Source: Alphaproteobacteria bacterium
GTDB taxonomy: Bacteria > Pseudomonadota > Alphaproteobacteria > UBA9655
Assembly (NCBI GenBank): GCA_027459605.1
Contig: DAIDHR010000002.1
Span: 1-64,000, forward strand
Reading direction: 5' to 3'
DNA length: 64,000 nt
Both the position numbers and the translations under genes were made by a program. The notes beneath the pieces were generated by a model. The model did not search any database. It saw only the letters and a program-made list of their open reading frames with translations, and was not told where the DNA came from. Positions 10,266-20,103 of the stretch are shown here, piece after piece. Every line of letters starts with the position of its first letter. Position 1 is the first letter of the stretch.

Positions 10266-10859
10266 ATGCTTAAGATTATAGAACCGACTGTTCATGAAGT
10301 TTATCAGTCAGAAATTGACACTTTATTATATCTTTTTCAATTGTCTCAAAGGGTTGATCTTCCTTTAGAAGAACAAGCGAGAAGCACCTTTATTATGGCT
10401 AAAGACCCAAAATGTGGTGTTTATGGGGGTGCTATTCTTCGTAAAAAACCATTTTCTGCTTTTGATGAAACAATAGAAGCCGCGCTCTCAACTCTTCATT
10501 CTAGGAACCGAAAAGTCTGGTTTGTCCAACTTTGTGCTTGCATGGTGGAATGCGAGACGCTTTCCCGTGAGGATAAAATCAAGCTGTTTAAAACCTTCTA
10601 TTCAAGCCTTTATAAGAAATTCATGAAGTTTGGAAAGCAGAAAAAAACTAATTTTTTGGTTCTTTCTTTGAGTCCGTCAGATTATGCCATCACAAACACT
10701 TATCAAGAATGGCCTTACGTCTTGGAAGTCCTTCCCAATAATACGCTCGATAATCACTTTCAGGGAATATTAGATATAAAACCTGCAAAACGTAAGGATA
10801 ACAAAAAAGTTAAATCCTATCCTGATCCTGCCAATCAAGTTGAGGAGACGGATCTATGA
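10266..10859 (+). CDS. Conserved hypothetical protein of the element
   Basis: 197-aa ORF in the tra-direction cluster, overlaps next ORF by 4 nt. Confidence 0.6.
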   Translation: MLKIIEPTVHEVYQSEIDTLLYLFQLSQRVDLPLEEQARSTFIMAKDPKCGVYGGAILRKKPFSAFDETIEAALSTLHSRNRKVWFVQLCACMVECETLSREDKIKLFKTFYSSLYKKFMKFGKQKKTNFLVLSLSPSDYAITNTYQEWPYVLEVLPNNTLDNHFQGILDIKPAKRKDNKKVKSYPDPANQVEETDL

Positions 10860-11176
10860 CATTCTGCATTTGCGATACAAAAAACCCTGAAGAAGCTCAA
10901 GAGTTATATTTATCTTTGTCTTTACCTTGCAACCATAGAAAAGCGTTAAAAGCCTCCTTCGCTCGAGAAGAGTCGGTCGACCGAGCGGATGATCCGTGCA
11001 TTACCCATGCGCTTAATGAACTGCTCTATGGGAGACATCAGGAGATGGATTTGGATCTTTGTTGGAATGCAGACCAATTCTTCTTTCCAAAGCCCTTATC
11101 GTCCTTACATTTGCCAAGGGTTTCTAGAGCAAATTTTTCTAATCAGGATTCCTCTCAAGAAGGGAGAGAGGTGTAA
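10856..11176 (+). CDS. Hypothetical protein
   Basis: 106-aa ORF with 4-nt overlap upstream and 1-nt overlap downstream (operon-like). Confidence 0.5.
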   Translation: MTFCICDTKNPEEAQELYLSLSLPCNHRKALKASFAREESVDRADDPCITHALNELLYGRHQEMDLDLCWNADQFFFPKPLSSLHLPRVSRANFSNQDSSQEGREV

Positions 11177-12771
11177 TGGCATCTTTACCCCATGAAAATA
11201 GAGAAGCCACTTTTCAAATGGATCTTCGAGTCTATCCCCCGAAGACAAACTTTAGTCCTGTTGAGGATGAGCAGGTCGCAGTGATTCGGAAAGAATTAGT
11301 GGCTCTTACGGGAGATCCTTTCAGTGCTGTTATTCTGAATCAACTCTTGTATTGGACTTTACGGGTCAAAGACTTTGATCTTTTTTTGGAGGAAGAAAAA
11401 ACCCTTGGGTCTCATACTCAAGACCCTTTCATTCGTCCTGAGTCTCATGAGCCTTTTTGCCATGGGTGGATTTATAAAACAGCCCATGACCTTATTGAAG
11501 AGACCCTGCTTGGGATTTCTCATCCAACGATGCGGAAGTATTTGAAACTGCTTGTTGATCGGGGTTGGATTGATGAAAGAGCTAATCCTCTTGATAAATG
11601 GAACAAGACAACCCAGTACCGTGTCAATATCAGAACGCTTCAGGCAGATCTTATGGCCATTGGCCGTCATCTTCCAAGCCTTTATTTGAAAGCATTTTCG
11701 GCTGCTTTATTAGAAAAACAGCCCCATAAGTATCTCAAAGCGGTGTCTTTGAATGATGATGCCTCCAGCATAGAAAATAGGGAGTTCGCTGAAAATCTCA
11801 TTTCTTTACAATCGACTGTAAGAAACTTTCCTTCGGATGAAAATTTATCTACGTCTTCTTTAAAGTCTGCTCCTAAAAGTGAGGAAATCTCGAATGTAAG
11901 AATTTTACATTCGGATGTAAGAAATTTACAATCGAATGTAAGAAACTTTCCTTCGAATGTAAAAAATTTACATTCATATACCTATACAGAGACTACACCA
12001 AAGACTACAAACAAAGACCACACACAAAGAACGCGTGCGCGCGCGGATTTCGATAAAAATTTTTGTGAAAAGAATTTTTCTGAAAAAGATTTTTTTGCAG
12101 AGATTCTTAGGATTTGGAACACCTGCATAAACCAGGAAGCTCACCTCACGGAGGAGCGGAAGCAAAGGCTTCAATCCGTTCTTAGCGCCTATTTTCAAAA
12201 TGATTTAAGCCAGTGGAAGCGGTTTTGCGAACGGGTGGGCTGTTCACCGTTTTTGATGGGGCATGGAGCCAGAAAATGGCGGATAAGCTTGGATTGGGTC
12301 TTGTGTGAGGAGAATCTCATCAAGGTCTTGGAGGGGAATTTCGATGATCCAAAAGCTCTTGAACAAAAACAAGCAGAGCAAAGCAAGACAGATAGAGCAA
12401 AAGAAATAAGCGCTATCCTCGCCTCCATTTCCGATCCAGTTTGGAAAAAATGGTGTTCCCAATTAGATTTTTCTACTGAATCACGAGACTCGGTGTCCTT
12501 GTGGGAACTGAAAGAAATTGCTCATGCCAGATTCTTGGAAGTTGAGGATGATCGTCTTGTCTGGATTGGCAGTTCAGACAGAAAAGCGCTTTCCCGCATT
12601 GAAGATCTGCAATGGAAGATTTTGCCTTTTGTCCAAAGGATTTTTCCTCAAGCTCGTACATTGAGAACTCGTTTGGAGGAAAAGAGCACACCTCATCAGC
12701 CCAAGATACCGGATTCCAACACAATTCCAACAAAAACCACTCAACTGATAGGAGAACACTATGCTCAATAG
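11176..12771 (+). CDS. Replication-initiator-like protein (N-terminal winged-helix region; C-terminal DnaA-N-like region)
   Basis: FSAVILNQLLYWTLRVKDFD...GWIYKTAHDLIEETLLGISHPTMRKYLKLLVDRGWI resembles RepA_N/phage replication wHTH; C-term VWKKWCSQLDF...ARFLEVEDDRLVWIGSS resembles DnaA N-terminal domain. Confidence 0.5.
   Translation: MASLPHENREATFQMDLRVYPPKTNFSPVEDEQVAVIRKELVALTGDPFSAVILNQLLYWTLRVKDFDLFLEEEKTLGSHTQDPFIRPESHEPFCHGWIYKTAHDLIEETLLGISHPTMRKYLKLLVDRGWIDERANPLDKWNKTTQYRVNIRTLQADLMAIGRHLPSLYLKAFSAALLEKQPHKYLKAVSLNDDASSIENREFAENLISLQSTVRNFPSDENLSTSSLKSAPKSEEISNVRILHSDVRNLQSNVRNFPSNVKNLHSYTYTETTPKTTNKDHTQRTRARADFDKNFCEKNFSEKDFFAEILRIWNTCINQEAHLTEERKQRLQSVLSAYFQNDLSQWKRFCERVGCSPFLMGHGARKWRISLDWVLCEENLIKVLEGNFDDPKALEQKQAEQSKTDRAKEISAILASISDPVWKKWCSQLDFSTESRDSVSLWELKEIAHARFLEVEDDRLVWIGSSDRKALSRIEDLQWKILPFVQRIFPQARTLRTRLEEKSTPHQPKIPDSNTIPTKTTQLIGEHYAQ
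11891..11974. repeat. Four tandem 21-bp repeats (iteron-like), with a fifth diverged copy at 11813..11833
   Basis: CGAATGTAAGAATTTTACATT / CGGATGTAAGAAATTTACAAT / CGAATGTAAGAAACTTTCCTT / CGAATGTAAAAAATTTACATT, exact 21-nt period. Confidence 0.9.
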
Positions 12772-13255
12772 AGTTACTTTAGAAGGAAATATTGGTCGCG
12801 CTCCTCGAATAAGTCTTACCCAAGATGGTCGCGAAATCGTCACATTTTCTTTAGCCACAAGCGTATATTGGAAGGATGGAATGGGAGAGTGGCAATCAGT
12901 AACAGATTGGCACTGCGTTATAGTTTTTCGTGAATCTACAATTGGGTGGATTAAGGACATTCTGAAGCGCGGGGATATGGTTCATGTGGAAGGAAAACTC
13001 ACCTACCAGAAGTGGACAGATAAATACGGTCAAGCTCGCTTCACCCCTCGCGTTGTGATCTCAGAAAGAGAGGGACGAGTCGAAGTCCTCAAATCACGCA
13101 CTCAAGAACAAAAGCAACTTTCTAAAAATCCTGAGCCTCCCGAACAACACCTTTTGGAACGAGAAGAGGAATCTCTTTCCGATTTTTCTGGTGACATTGA
13201 CGACACTTTTTTTAACCCAACTTGTCGGAGTTTAGATCCGGCAAATGCTCACTAA
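12761..13255 (+). CDS. ssb: Single-stranded DNA-binding protein
   Basis: MLNRVTLEGNIGRAPRISLTQDGREIVTFSLATSVYW...GDMVHVEGKLTYQKWTDKYGQARFTPRVVI. Confidence 0.9.
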   Translation: MLNRVTLEGNIGRAPRISLTQDGREIVTFSLATSVYWKDGMGEWQSVTDWHCVIVFRESTIGWIKDILKRGDMVHVEGKLTYQKWTDKYGQARFTPRVVISEREGRVEVLKSRTQEQKQLSKNPEPPEQHLLEREEESLSDFSGDIDDTFFNPTCRSLDPANAH

Positions 13256-13271
13256 AATAGGAGACCTTAAT

Positions 13272-13583
13272 ATGCAAAACAAAATAAACCATTTTCCCTC
13301 TTTGGCTCTGTCTTTTTGTGCAGTTCTAGCGGTTTTTACTTTCTACTCTTCAGCCGCTTACGCTGTAAACGCCAACGGTGAATTGGGAGCCAGTGTGGGG
13401 CGAATCAATACACTCCTGGGTGGCAACATTATGAATGTCATTATGGGGATAGGTATTGCTGCCTCCGTGATCATTGCTCTTATGAAATCAAGCCTCATTC
13501 CTCTCGGTATTGGGATTGCGGCTGGCATTCTTTATGGCTTTGCCAAAACCTGGATTGATGCCGTCTTTGTGCTGTGCGTGTAA
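13272..13583 (+). CDS. traA: Pilin-like TraA/TrbC-type subunit
   Basis: Signal peptide plus two hydrophobic helices; immediately precedes traL. Confidence 0.55.
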   Translation: MQNKINHFPSLALSFCAVLAVFTFYSSAAYAVNANGELGASVGRINTLLGGNIMNVIMGIGIAASVIIALMKSSLIPLGIGIAAGILYGFAKTWIDAVFVLCV

Positions 13584-13596
13584 GGAAGGCTTAATC

Positions 13597-13887
13597 ATGG
13601 AACGCAGTGAAAATCTTCTCTTCAATCGACTGGATCGTCCTTTACGGTTTTTGGGAATCAATAAAGATGAAGCCTTCGTCTTGATGGGGCCTATTTTGAT
13701 GGGATTCTTTATGGGGTATGTCTTTTCGGGCGTTATCCTCGGTATAAGTTTTCTTGTCCTTTATAGGTCCCTTAAGAAGCGAAATGAAGGATCAACCCTT
13801 CTGCATGCTCTCTATTGGCATCTTCCTTCTTCACGACGTTCCATGAAGCTTTACGTGCCTTCTTATATTCGGGAGTACATCGCGTGA
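13597..13887 (+). CDS. traL: Type IV conjugative transfer system protein TraL
   Basis: LDRPLRFLGINKDEAFVLMGPILMGFFMGYVFSG; position between pilin and traE. Confidence 0.85.
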   Translation: MERSENLLFNRLDRPLRFLGINKDEAFVLMGPILMGFFMGYVFSGVILGISFLVLYRSLKKRNEGSTLLHALYWHLPSSRRSMKLYVPSYIREYIA

Positions 13888-14444
13888 ACGTGGATTTTCT
13901 TCAGCAAAACATCACAAAGCTTCTTTCTCAGAAGAATAGACTGACTCTGCTGGTGGGAGGGCTATTGGTCAGCAACGTTCTCTTGAGTAGTACCATTTTA
14001 TGGAAGAGTGAAGAGACCATTCTCGTTCCCCTTCAAATAGAAGGCCAACTTCGCATTCAAAAAGGAAAAGCCTCACCTGAATACTTGGAACATATGGGGC
14101 GAGATTTTGCGAGACTCCTCCTTGATGTTTCTCCGGGGAGCTTTTCCTATAACCACAAAACCATTTTAAAATACGTCGCTCCTGAATCTTATGGAAGCAT
14201 TCAAAAACAACTCATAACGGACGGAGAGCAGATCACAGCTCTTCAACTCTCCACCCATTTTAAACCCATTGAAATCACCGCTTACCCAGAAACCATGGAA
14301 GTTGAAGTCAAAGGAACGCTTTCCAGCTACATCTCTGGAAAACATCTCCGTGATTCTCAAGAAACGGTTCTCCTTCAATTTACGGAACGGGGAAGCGGTC
14401 TTCTTTTAGAACGCGTATCAGGAGGAATCCCCCATGAATCTTAA
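13884..14444 (+). CDS. traE: Type IV conjugative transfer system protein TraE (GTG start)
   Basis: NRLTLLVGGLLVSNVLLSSTILWKSEETILVPLQIEG...; 4-nt overlap with traL. Confidence 0.85.
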   Translation: MNVDFLQQNITKLLSQKNRLTLLVGGLLVSNVLLSSTILWKSEETILVPLQIEGQLRIQKGKASPEYLEHMGRDFARLLLDVSPGSFSYNHKTILKYVAPESYGSIQKQLITDGEQITALQLSTHFKPIEITAYPETMEVEVKGTLSSYISGKHLRDSQETVLLQFTERGSGLLLERVSGGIPHES

Positions 14445-15171
14445 AAAAACAACCTTTCTCTTAACATTGAGTTTTTTAACAACGTCTGCAAATGCAGCCA
14501 TTGTCAGAACGTTAGATGATTCAAGGAGTATTGAAATCTCCATTTCCAAACAAAACCTCACGCGCATTACGGTCAAAGACGATCGCATTGCCAATGTCTT
14601 TGGTATCACGGGCGAATATGTTCTTGAGGCTGATGAAGAACTGGGACAAGTTTTTATTCGTCCCGTAGATCCTGGAGGTTTTTCCTCTATGACAGGACAC
14701 GGAACAAACAAACCCATTCACCTTACCCTCACAACAGAAAAGGGTCATACACAAGACTTGTGCCTGACCCCTAAAGATCAACCTCCAGAAGCTTTAATTC
14801 TGGAAGAGGATAAACAAGAAATGTTTCCCTCTCAAGGATCTATGACACGAGTGTTTATTGCACGAGATGAAATTGAAGATCTGGTTCAGGCCTGCCAAGA
14901 GATGCGTATCCCCTTGGGATATAAAGTAGCTACCTTAGACTTAAAACTCTTTAAGAGCCCTCATCTTTTAATCAGAGAGATTCGGGGAGAGAAGCTCAGA
15001 GCCTTAACCTATGAAGTTAAAAATCTCTCCAAGCTTCCTTTGATTTTATCTGAAGACAATTTCACTCAAATTCCTCATGCCAAAAAAAGTGCCATCATTG
15101 CTGTTTGGATGGGAAAGAGGACCATTAACCCAGGGGATCGATCTTATGTCCATGTCATTGCAAAACTTTAA
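14434..15171 (+). CDS. traK: Type-F conjugative transfer protein TraK
   Basis: Signal peptide, ITVKDDRIANVFGITGEYVLEADEELGQVFIRP secretin-like signature. Confidence 0.85.
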   Translation: MNLKKTTFLLTLSFLTTSANAAIVRTLDDSRSIEISISKQNLTRITVKDDRIANVFGITGEYVLEADEELGQVFIRPVDPGGFSSMTGHGTNKPIHLTLTTEKGHTQDLCLTPKDQPPEALILEEDKQEMFPSQGSMTRVFIARDEIEDLVQACQEMRIPLGYKVATLDLKLFKSPHLLIREIRGEKLRALTYEVKNLSKLPLILSEDNFTQIPHAKKSAIIAVWMGKRTINPGDRSYVHVIAKL

Positions 15172-15172
15172 A

Positions 15173-16411
15173 ATGGAAAACCTTAAAGCGCGTTTAAAGC
15201 GTTTTCTTAACCCGGGATCCTCTTTTGGAACACGACGGTTGCAGTTTTTTTGGGCAAGCGTTCTGTGCCTCGGCTTTTTAATAGGGTTTTATGGAATATC
15301 AAATGTCTTGTTTACGAAAAAGTCTGCCCTTAAGACGGCAGAGACTCCTAAATCTCAGCCCACTTCTATTGAAACAGCCCTTGAAAAATTAGATCTGCAT
15401 GATGTGTGGCGCCAGAAGATGGAGGGGGAAAACAAGAAACTCTCTGATAAACTCATCGCTGTTGAAACTCTTTTTCAAGAAAGCCTTAAAGCAAGTCAAG
15501 AGGCAGAGCAAACCCGGCTTCAAGAAAATGAGACAAGAAATCTCCAATTGGAAATGGAGCTGGAAGAAAAAAGAAACCTTGCACAAACTATGGAAAATGG
15601 CACTCCCTCCCAGAACCCTGGAGCAAATGGGGATGGCCAAGAAAAGCTTATTCAGAAGTTTTCTTTGAATCTGGCTGAAACGCCTCACAACAAGCTTCCC
15701 AAAACCGTTGAGTCAACAATCCCTGCAGGAGCGTTTGCCAAAACCGTTCTTCTCTCAGGACTGGACGCATCAGCCTCCATGACTGCCTCTTCTGACCCAA
15801 GACCCATGCTGCTCCGAATGATAGATCATGGAACACTCCCGAGACGATTCCAAAGTGATCTCAAAGATTGCCATTGCACAGCAGGTGCTTATGGTGATCT
15901 CTCGTCAGAGCGTATTTATGCCCGTTTAGAAAAGCTCACCTGCATTGAAAGAAAGACAGGCGAGATTATCGAAACTCAAGTCGCTGGTTATATTGCAGGT
16001 CCGGACGGAAAAGCGGGAATTCGAGGCATTGTGGCGTCTAAAGATGGTCAATTCTTAGGACGAAGCCTTGTAGGAGGCATCTTCTCAGGACTCAGCAATG
16101 TAGCAAACCCTCAAAATCGTCAAGCACAAGTTAATCCCTTTATGCCAGGAAGCAACCAAATCTCTCCCCCCAATATTGGCGATATGTTCACGGCAGGTAT
16201 GGCCTCTGGGGTTTCAACGGCCCTGGACCGGTTGTCTCAATACTACATTGATCGCGCCGAACAGCTTCAACCTGTCATTCAAGTTTCTGCGGGTCAAGTG
16301 GTGGACATTGTGTTTACGGAAGGGACCTTCATCGGAAGTCAAGGCGCTCACGCAGAAATCAGAAACCAGAAAAGCAGTATTGCAGAAAACAACACTGCAG
16401 AAGACCGATAA
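15173..16411 (+). CDS. traB: Type IV conjugative transfer protein TraB
   Basis: N-terminal TM, coiled coil, DCHCTAGAYGDLSSERIYARLEKLTCI and GIVASKDGQFLGRSLVGGIFSG. Confidence 0.85.
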   Translation: MENLKARLKRFLNPGSSFGTRRLQFFWASVLCLGFLIGFYGISNVLFTKKSALKTAETPKSQPTSIETALEKLDLHDVWRQKMEGENKKLSDKLIAVETLFQESLKASQEAEQTRLQENETRNLQLEMELEEKRNLAQTMENGTPSQNPGANGDGQEKLIQKFSLNLAETPHNKLPKTVESTIPAGAFAKTVLLSGLDASASMTASSDPRPMLLRMIDHGTLPRRFQSDLKDCHCTAGAYGDLSSERIYARLEKLTCIERKTGEIIETQVAGYIAGPDGKAGIRGIVASKDGQFLGRSLVGGIFSGLSNVANPQNRQAQVNPFMPGSNQISPPNIGDMFTAGMASGVSTALDRLSQYYIDRAEQLQPVIQVSAGQVVDIVFTEGTFIGSQGAHAEIRNQKSSIAENNTAEDR

Positions 16412-16427
16412 CAGAAAGGAAAAACAT

Positions 16428-16817
16428 ATGATATGCAACAAAAGAAAATTACAGCAAGAATCCAGGTATTGCAGTAAAAAATCTGCAACACTGCTCTCTG
16501 CCATACTACCCTTCTGCCTATCGGGTTGTATGGGAGTTTACGAGGGAGGATTTGAGTGTCCCCCAGGTGAAGGGATTAAATGTAAGTCAATCTCGGAAGT
16601 TAACCAAATGGTTGACCAGTGCTCAACACCTTCGGGGCAGTGCTCAGTGCCCAGGGTTCAGAGCCCAGAATGTGGAATACCGGAATTGCGCAATCAAGGT
16701 TCCATAAAACCTTCTCCTGCCATTCAAACTTCTGAGATTTGGTATTCCCCTTTCTTTGAAAATGATCATGAAGAAAGCAGAAAACAGAAGGTGTTAGATG
16801 ACGCAACTTCCATCTGA
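16428..16817 (+). CDS. traV: TraV-like lipoprotein
   Basis: Lipobox-like LSGCMGVYEGGFECPPGEGIKCKSISEVNQMVD. Confidence 0.75.
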   Translation: MICNKRKLQQESRYCSKKSATLLSAILPFCLSGCMGVYEGGFECPPGEGIKCKSISEVNQMVDQCSTPSGQCSVPRVQSPECGIPELRNQGSIKPSPAIQTSEIWYSPFFENDHEESRKQKVLDDATSI

Positions 16818-19308
16818 TAACTGCTTCGGGCCATCATCTTCAACTCTCAAATTGGCCAATGAATTTCTGCTGTCTCACAGCTTAAGCGAAATTTTGCCTT
16901 ATCGAAGCTTTGATCCTGAAACTCAATTATTTATGAACAGGTCTAGTCTTGGGTTTGTGATTGAGGTCTTGCCCCTTGTGGGATGTGGAGATGAAGTTCC
17001 GCGTCAACTGACAGGGATTTTTCAGCACAGTCTTCCCTTAGGATCAAATTTGCAATGTCTTTTGATCGCAAGCTCTCGCATTGATTCTTGGCTAACCCTT
17101 TGGGAACGCGCACGGGCTGGCCATATCCTGGCGAACCATAGCATGGCCAGCCATGTGATGGGACTTGAAGATTTGGCTAAAGAACGAGCCTCTTACCTAG
17201 GGGAACTTTCCAAAGACCAAGGAATCCGAACCTTTCGGCTTTTTATTTCTTACAGTGAGCCGAGCTCTTCGCCTTCTCGAGGACAGACTTTTAGATCCAT
17301 GGAAGAAATTTTAGCTCTTCGAGAGCAACTTGTGACAACTCTAAAAGGATGGGGACTTCCGACGAAAGTGTGGAAAGCTGAAGATCTCATCTCCGGCCTT
17401 GATGAACTTTTAAATCCCTCAGATACTTTAGCTAATCCTCTTATTCCTTGGAATGTTCATGATTCCTTATCTCATCAACTCATCAGCCCTTCAACCCGAA
17501 TGGTTGTTGAACCTTCTCAGTTAGTTTTTGGAGAACAAGAATGGGTGATGCGTCTTTATACACCACGATTATTCCCGCCTCTCTGGCACCTAGGGGCTAT
17601 GGGGACTTTAATCGGGGATCCTTTTAATGAATTTTTGAGACTGAACGGAAGCTTTTTCATTTCCTATGGCGTTCATGTTTGTCATGAAAAAACCCTCAAG
17701 ACTCAGATGCTTGCTAAATGTGGCAACGTAGAAAAACAAGCGGCAAGCCCTATTGCAAAGTATGTTCCGTCCCTCAAAAAAGAAGCTCAAGAATGGACTT
17801 ATGTGCGAGAAAAGTTCGAAGAAGGGCAAAGACTTGTTCGAACTCGCTTTCAGGTAGGACTTTTAAATACGCCTGATCAAATTGCCCGAGAAGAACAAAC
17901 CCTCTTTAATCTTTACCGCTCTCAGAGATGGGAGCTGGCTTTGGATCGTTATCTCCAGCTTCCCGCCCTTCTTAGCTGTCTCCCTATGACTTGGGGAGAA
18001 GGATCTGATGAGGATAGTCGAAAGTTTTATAAGACAAAGACAACTTTAAGCAATGAGCCTTCCAACCTCATGCCTCTGCAAGGAGAATGGCAGGGGACAA
18101 AGTCTCCTGGAATGATGCTGGTGGGAAGACGGGGGCAACTCTTTTATTGGTGTCCTTTTGATAACAACGAGGGAAATTACAACACCTGTGTAGTGGGACG
18201 GTCAGGCTCTGGAAAATCCGTCTTTATGCAAGAGCTCATGACCAGCATCTTAGGACTGGGAGGGCGGGTCTTTGTTTTAGATGTGGGGAGATCTTTTGAA
18301 AAGACGGCCAAACTTCTCAATGGGTCTTTCTTGGAGTTTTCAACCCATTCCCCTCTAAGAGGGTCCCCACTAAGTGGGTCTCCTATTTGTATTAACCCTT
18401 TTTCATCTATTCCAATCCATGATGATGAGGCTGCTTCTGATGCCCTTGCCATGCTTAAGCCCATTGTTGCTCTTATGGCTGCTCCCAAAGAAGGAACAAC
18501 GGATTTGGAAGACACTTATCTGGAACAAGCCATTCAAAGGGCATGGGCAAGCAAAAAAAATGCAACGACCATTACGGATGTGGCCGATTTTCTTTTAGAA
18601 CATCCTGATCCCGTTGCGATGAGTCTGGGAGAACGGCTTCATCCTTATACAGAACGCGGTACTTACAGGCGATTCTTTAATGGTACCGCTAATGTTGATC
18701 TCTCCCATACTTTAGTTGTGGTTGAGTTTGAAGAGCTCAAAGAACGGAAAGATCTTCAGGCTGTTATTGTGCAAATGGTGATCTTGCAAATCACTAATTC
18801 TATCTACATGGGAGATAGAACAACTCCCTCTTGCCTCATTCTTGATGAGGCGTGGGATATGTTACGCGGTAAACAATCGGGTGTCTTCATTGAAACGGCC
18901 GCTCGACGTCTCAGGAAGTATTTTGGAGGCCTCATTGTAGGCACTCAATCTATTAACGACTTTTATGCAACGCCCGGTGCTCAAGCGGCCTTTGATAATG
19001 CCGACTGGATGTGTCTTCTCTCCCAAAAGGATGAATCCATCGAGCTCCTCAAAAACTCCAAGCGCCTCTCTATGGATCCAGCCATGGAACGAACACTCAG
19101 GTCCCTTCACACCGAACAAGGCAAATATGCGGAAATCATGATCAAAGGACCTAAGGGTTTTGCTGTAGGGCGTCTATTCCTCGATCCCTTTTCCAAGATT
19201 CTTTACTCAACAAAGGCCGATGAATTTGCCGCTGTTCAAAGCCTTGTGAATCAAGGACTCAGCCTAAAAGAAGCCATCCAGAAGATCAGTGTAGCAGTAT
19301 TACAATGA
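16798..19308 (+). CDS. traC: Type IV secretion ATPase TraC
   Basis: Walker A VGRSGSGKSVFM; SCLILDEAWDMLRGKQSGVFIETAARRLRKYFGG. Confidence 0.92.
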   Translation: MTQLPSDNCFGPSSSTLKLANEFLLSHSLSEILPYRSFDPETQLFMNRSSLGFVIEVLPLVGCGDEVPRQLTGIFQHSLPLGSNLQCLLIASSRIDSWLTLWERARAGHILANHSMASHVMGLEDLAKERASYLGELSKDQGIRTFRLFISYSEPSSSPSRGQTFRSMEEILALREQLVTTLKGWGLPTKVWKAEDLISGLDELLNPSDTLANPLIPWNVHDSLSHQLISPSTRMVVEPSQLVFGEQEWVMRLYTPRLFPPLWHLGAMGTLIGDPFNEFLRLNGSFFISYGVHVCHEKTLKTQMLAKCGNVEKQAASPIAKYVPSLKKEAQEWTYVREKFEEGQRLVRTRFQVGLLNTPDQIAREEQTLFNLYRSQRWELALDRYLQLPALLSCLPMTWGEGSDEDSRKFYKTKTTLSNEPSNLMPLQGEWQGTKSPGMMLVGRRGQLFYWCPFDNNEGNYNTCVVGRSGSGKSVFMQELMTSILGLGGRVFVLDVGRSFEKTAKLLNGSFLEFSTHSPLRGSPLSGSPICINPFSSIPIHDDEAASDALAMLKPIVALMAAPKEGTTDLEDTYLEQAIQRAWASKKNATTITDVADFLLEHPDPVAMSLGERLHPYTERGTYRRFFNGTANVDLSHTLVVVEFEELKERKDLQAVIVQMVILQITNSIYMGDRTTPSCLILDEAWDMLRGKQSGVFIETAARRLRKYFGGLIVGTQSINDFYATPGAQAAFDNADWMCLLSQKDESIELLKNSKRLSMDPAMERTLRSLHTEQGKYAEIMIKGPKGFAVGRLFLDPFSKILYSTKADEFAAVQSLVNQGLSLKEAIQKISVAVLQ

Positions 19309-19338
19309 CACAGTATTGCAGAAAAAAAGGTAAGAAAA

Positions 19339-20103
19339 ATGCTTAAAAATCCCAGTAAATTACTCCTTCTATCAAGGTGTTTCAGCAAGAAATCTGCAAT
19401 ACTCCTCTCTGTAATACTGCTACTCTGCCTTACGGGATTGCTAATTACAACTTATACCCAACTTCTGGAAACGGTCTCTTCTAGCTTAAAAGGCATCAAC
19501 TATATTCTTGTTCGTAAGAGCTCCTCGATTCAACGGGGGGACATTGTTTCCATTCAAGGACATACCGTTAAATACGTAGGAGAAAAGCTGCTTGCCAAGC
19601 GGGTTTTAGGACTTCCTGGGGATCGAATACTTCAAGATGAAGGGAAAATCATCTTGATCACTTCAGAATTTGACCCTCAGCTTCTCAAATACCTAAATCT
19701 TCAATCTAAGGGGTCAGAATTTGAAGTTTCTGAGGGCGTTGAGGACACTGACGATCATGATGGCTATGACGATAAAAATACTGATACTGAGGATTTTTCG
19801 TCAGAAGAGTTTGATCCTGAGCTTCTTCAAATTCTCTCTTCTCATCCCTTCGGGATCGAAATTTTTCCTCTCCTCAAGCAAACCAAAGAAGGCAACCCCC
19901 TAACACCTCTTTCTGTAAAAAGGATTTCTGAAGGAAATAATACTGAGAAAATTATTCCCGAAGGGATAATCCCTAAGGGAATAATTCCCCCGGGATACGT
20001 TTTTGTCGCTGGAGATAATCCACATAGTTTTGATTCTCGATATGAAGAGTTTGGCCTGGTTCCAATGGAGAAGATCTGGGGAAAGGCGGTGGTTTGGTGG
20101 TGA
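19339..20103 (+). CDS. S26 family signal peptidase, TraF/TrhF type, with acidic insertion
   Basis: GDIVSIQGHTVKYVGEKLLAKRVLGLPGD and PPGYVFVAGDNPHSFDSRYEEFGLVPMEKIWGKAVV. Confidence 0.85.
   Translation: MLKNPSKLLLLSRCFSKKSAILLSVILLLCLTGLLITTYTQLLETVSSSLKGINYILVRKSSSIQRGDIVSIQGHTVKYVGEKLLAKRVLGLPGDRILQDEGKIILITSEFDPQLLKYLNLQSKGSEFEVSEGVEDTDDHDGYDDKNTDTEDFSSEEFDPELLQILSSHPFGIEIFPLLKQTKEGNPLTPLSVKRISEGNNTEKIIPEGIIPKGIIPPGYVFVAGDNPHSFDSRYEEFGLVPMEKIWGKAVVWW

Noticed and set aside
10973-10988. Palindrome around TCGGTCGACCGA in the 106-aa ORF
   Set aside because: Single short palindrome containing a SalI-type site; could be chance
11891-11974. Possible CRISPR array
   Set aside because: Units are directly abutting 21-bp repeats with no spacers; reported as iteron-like instead
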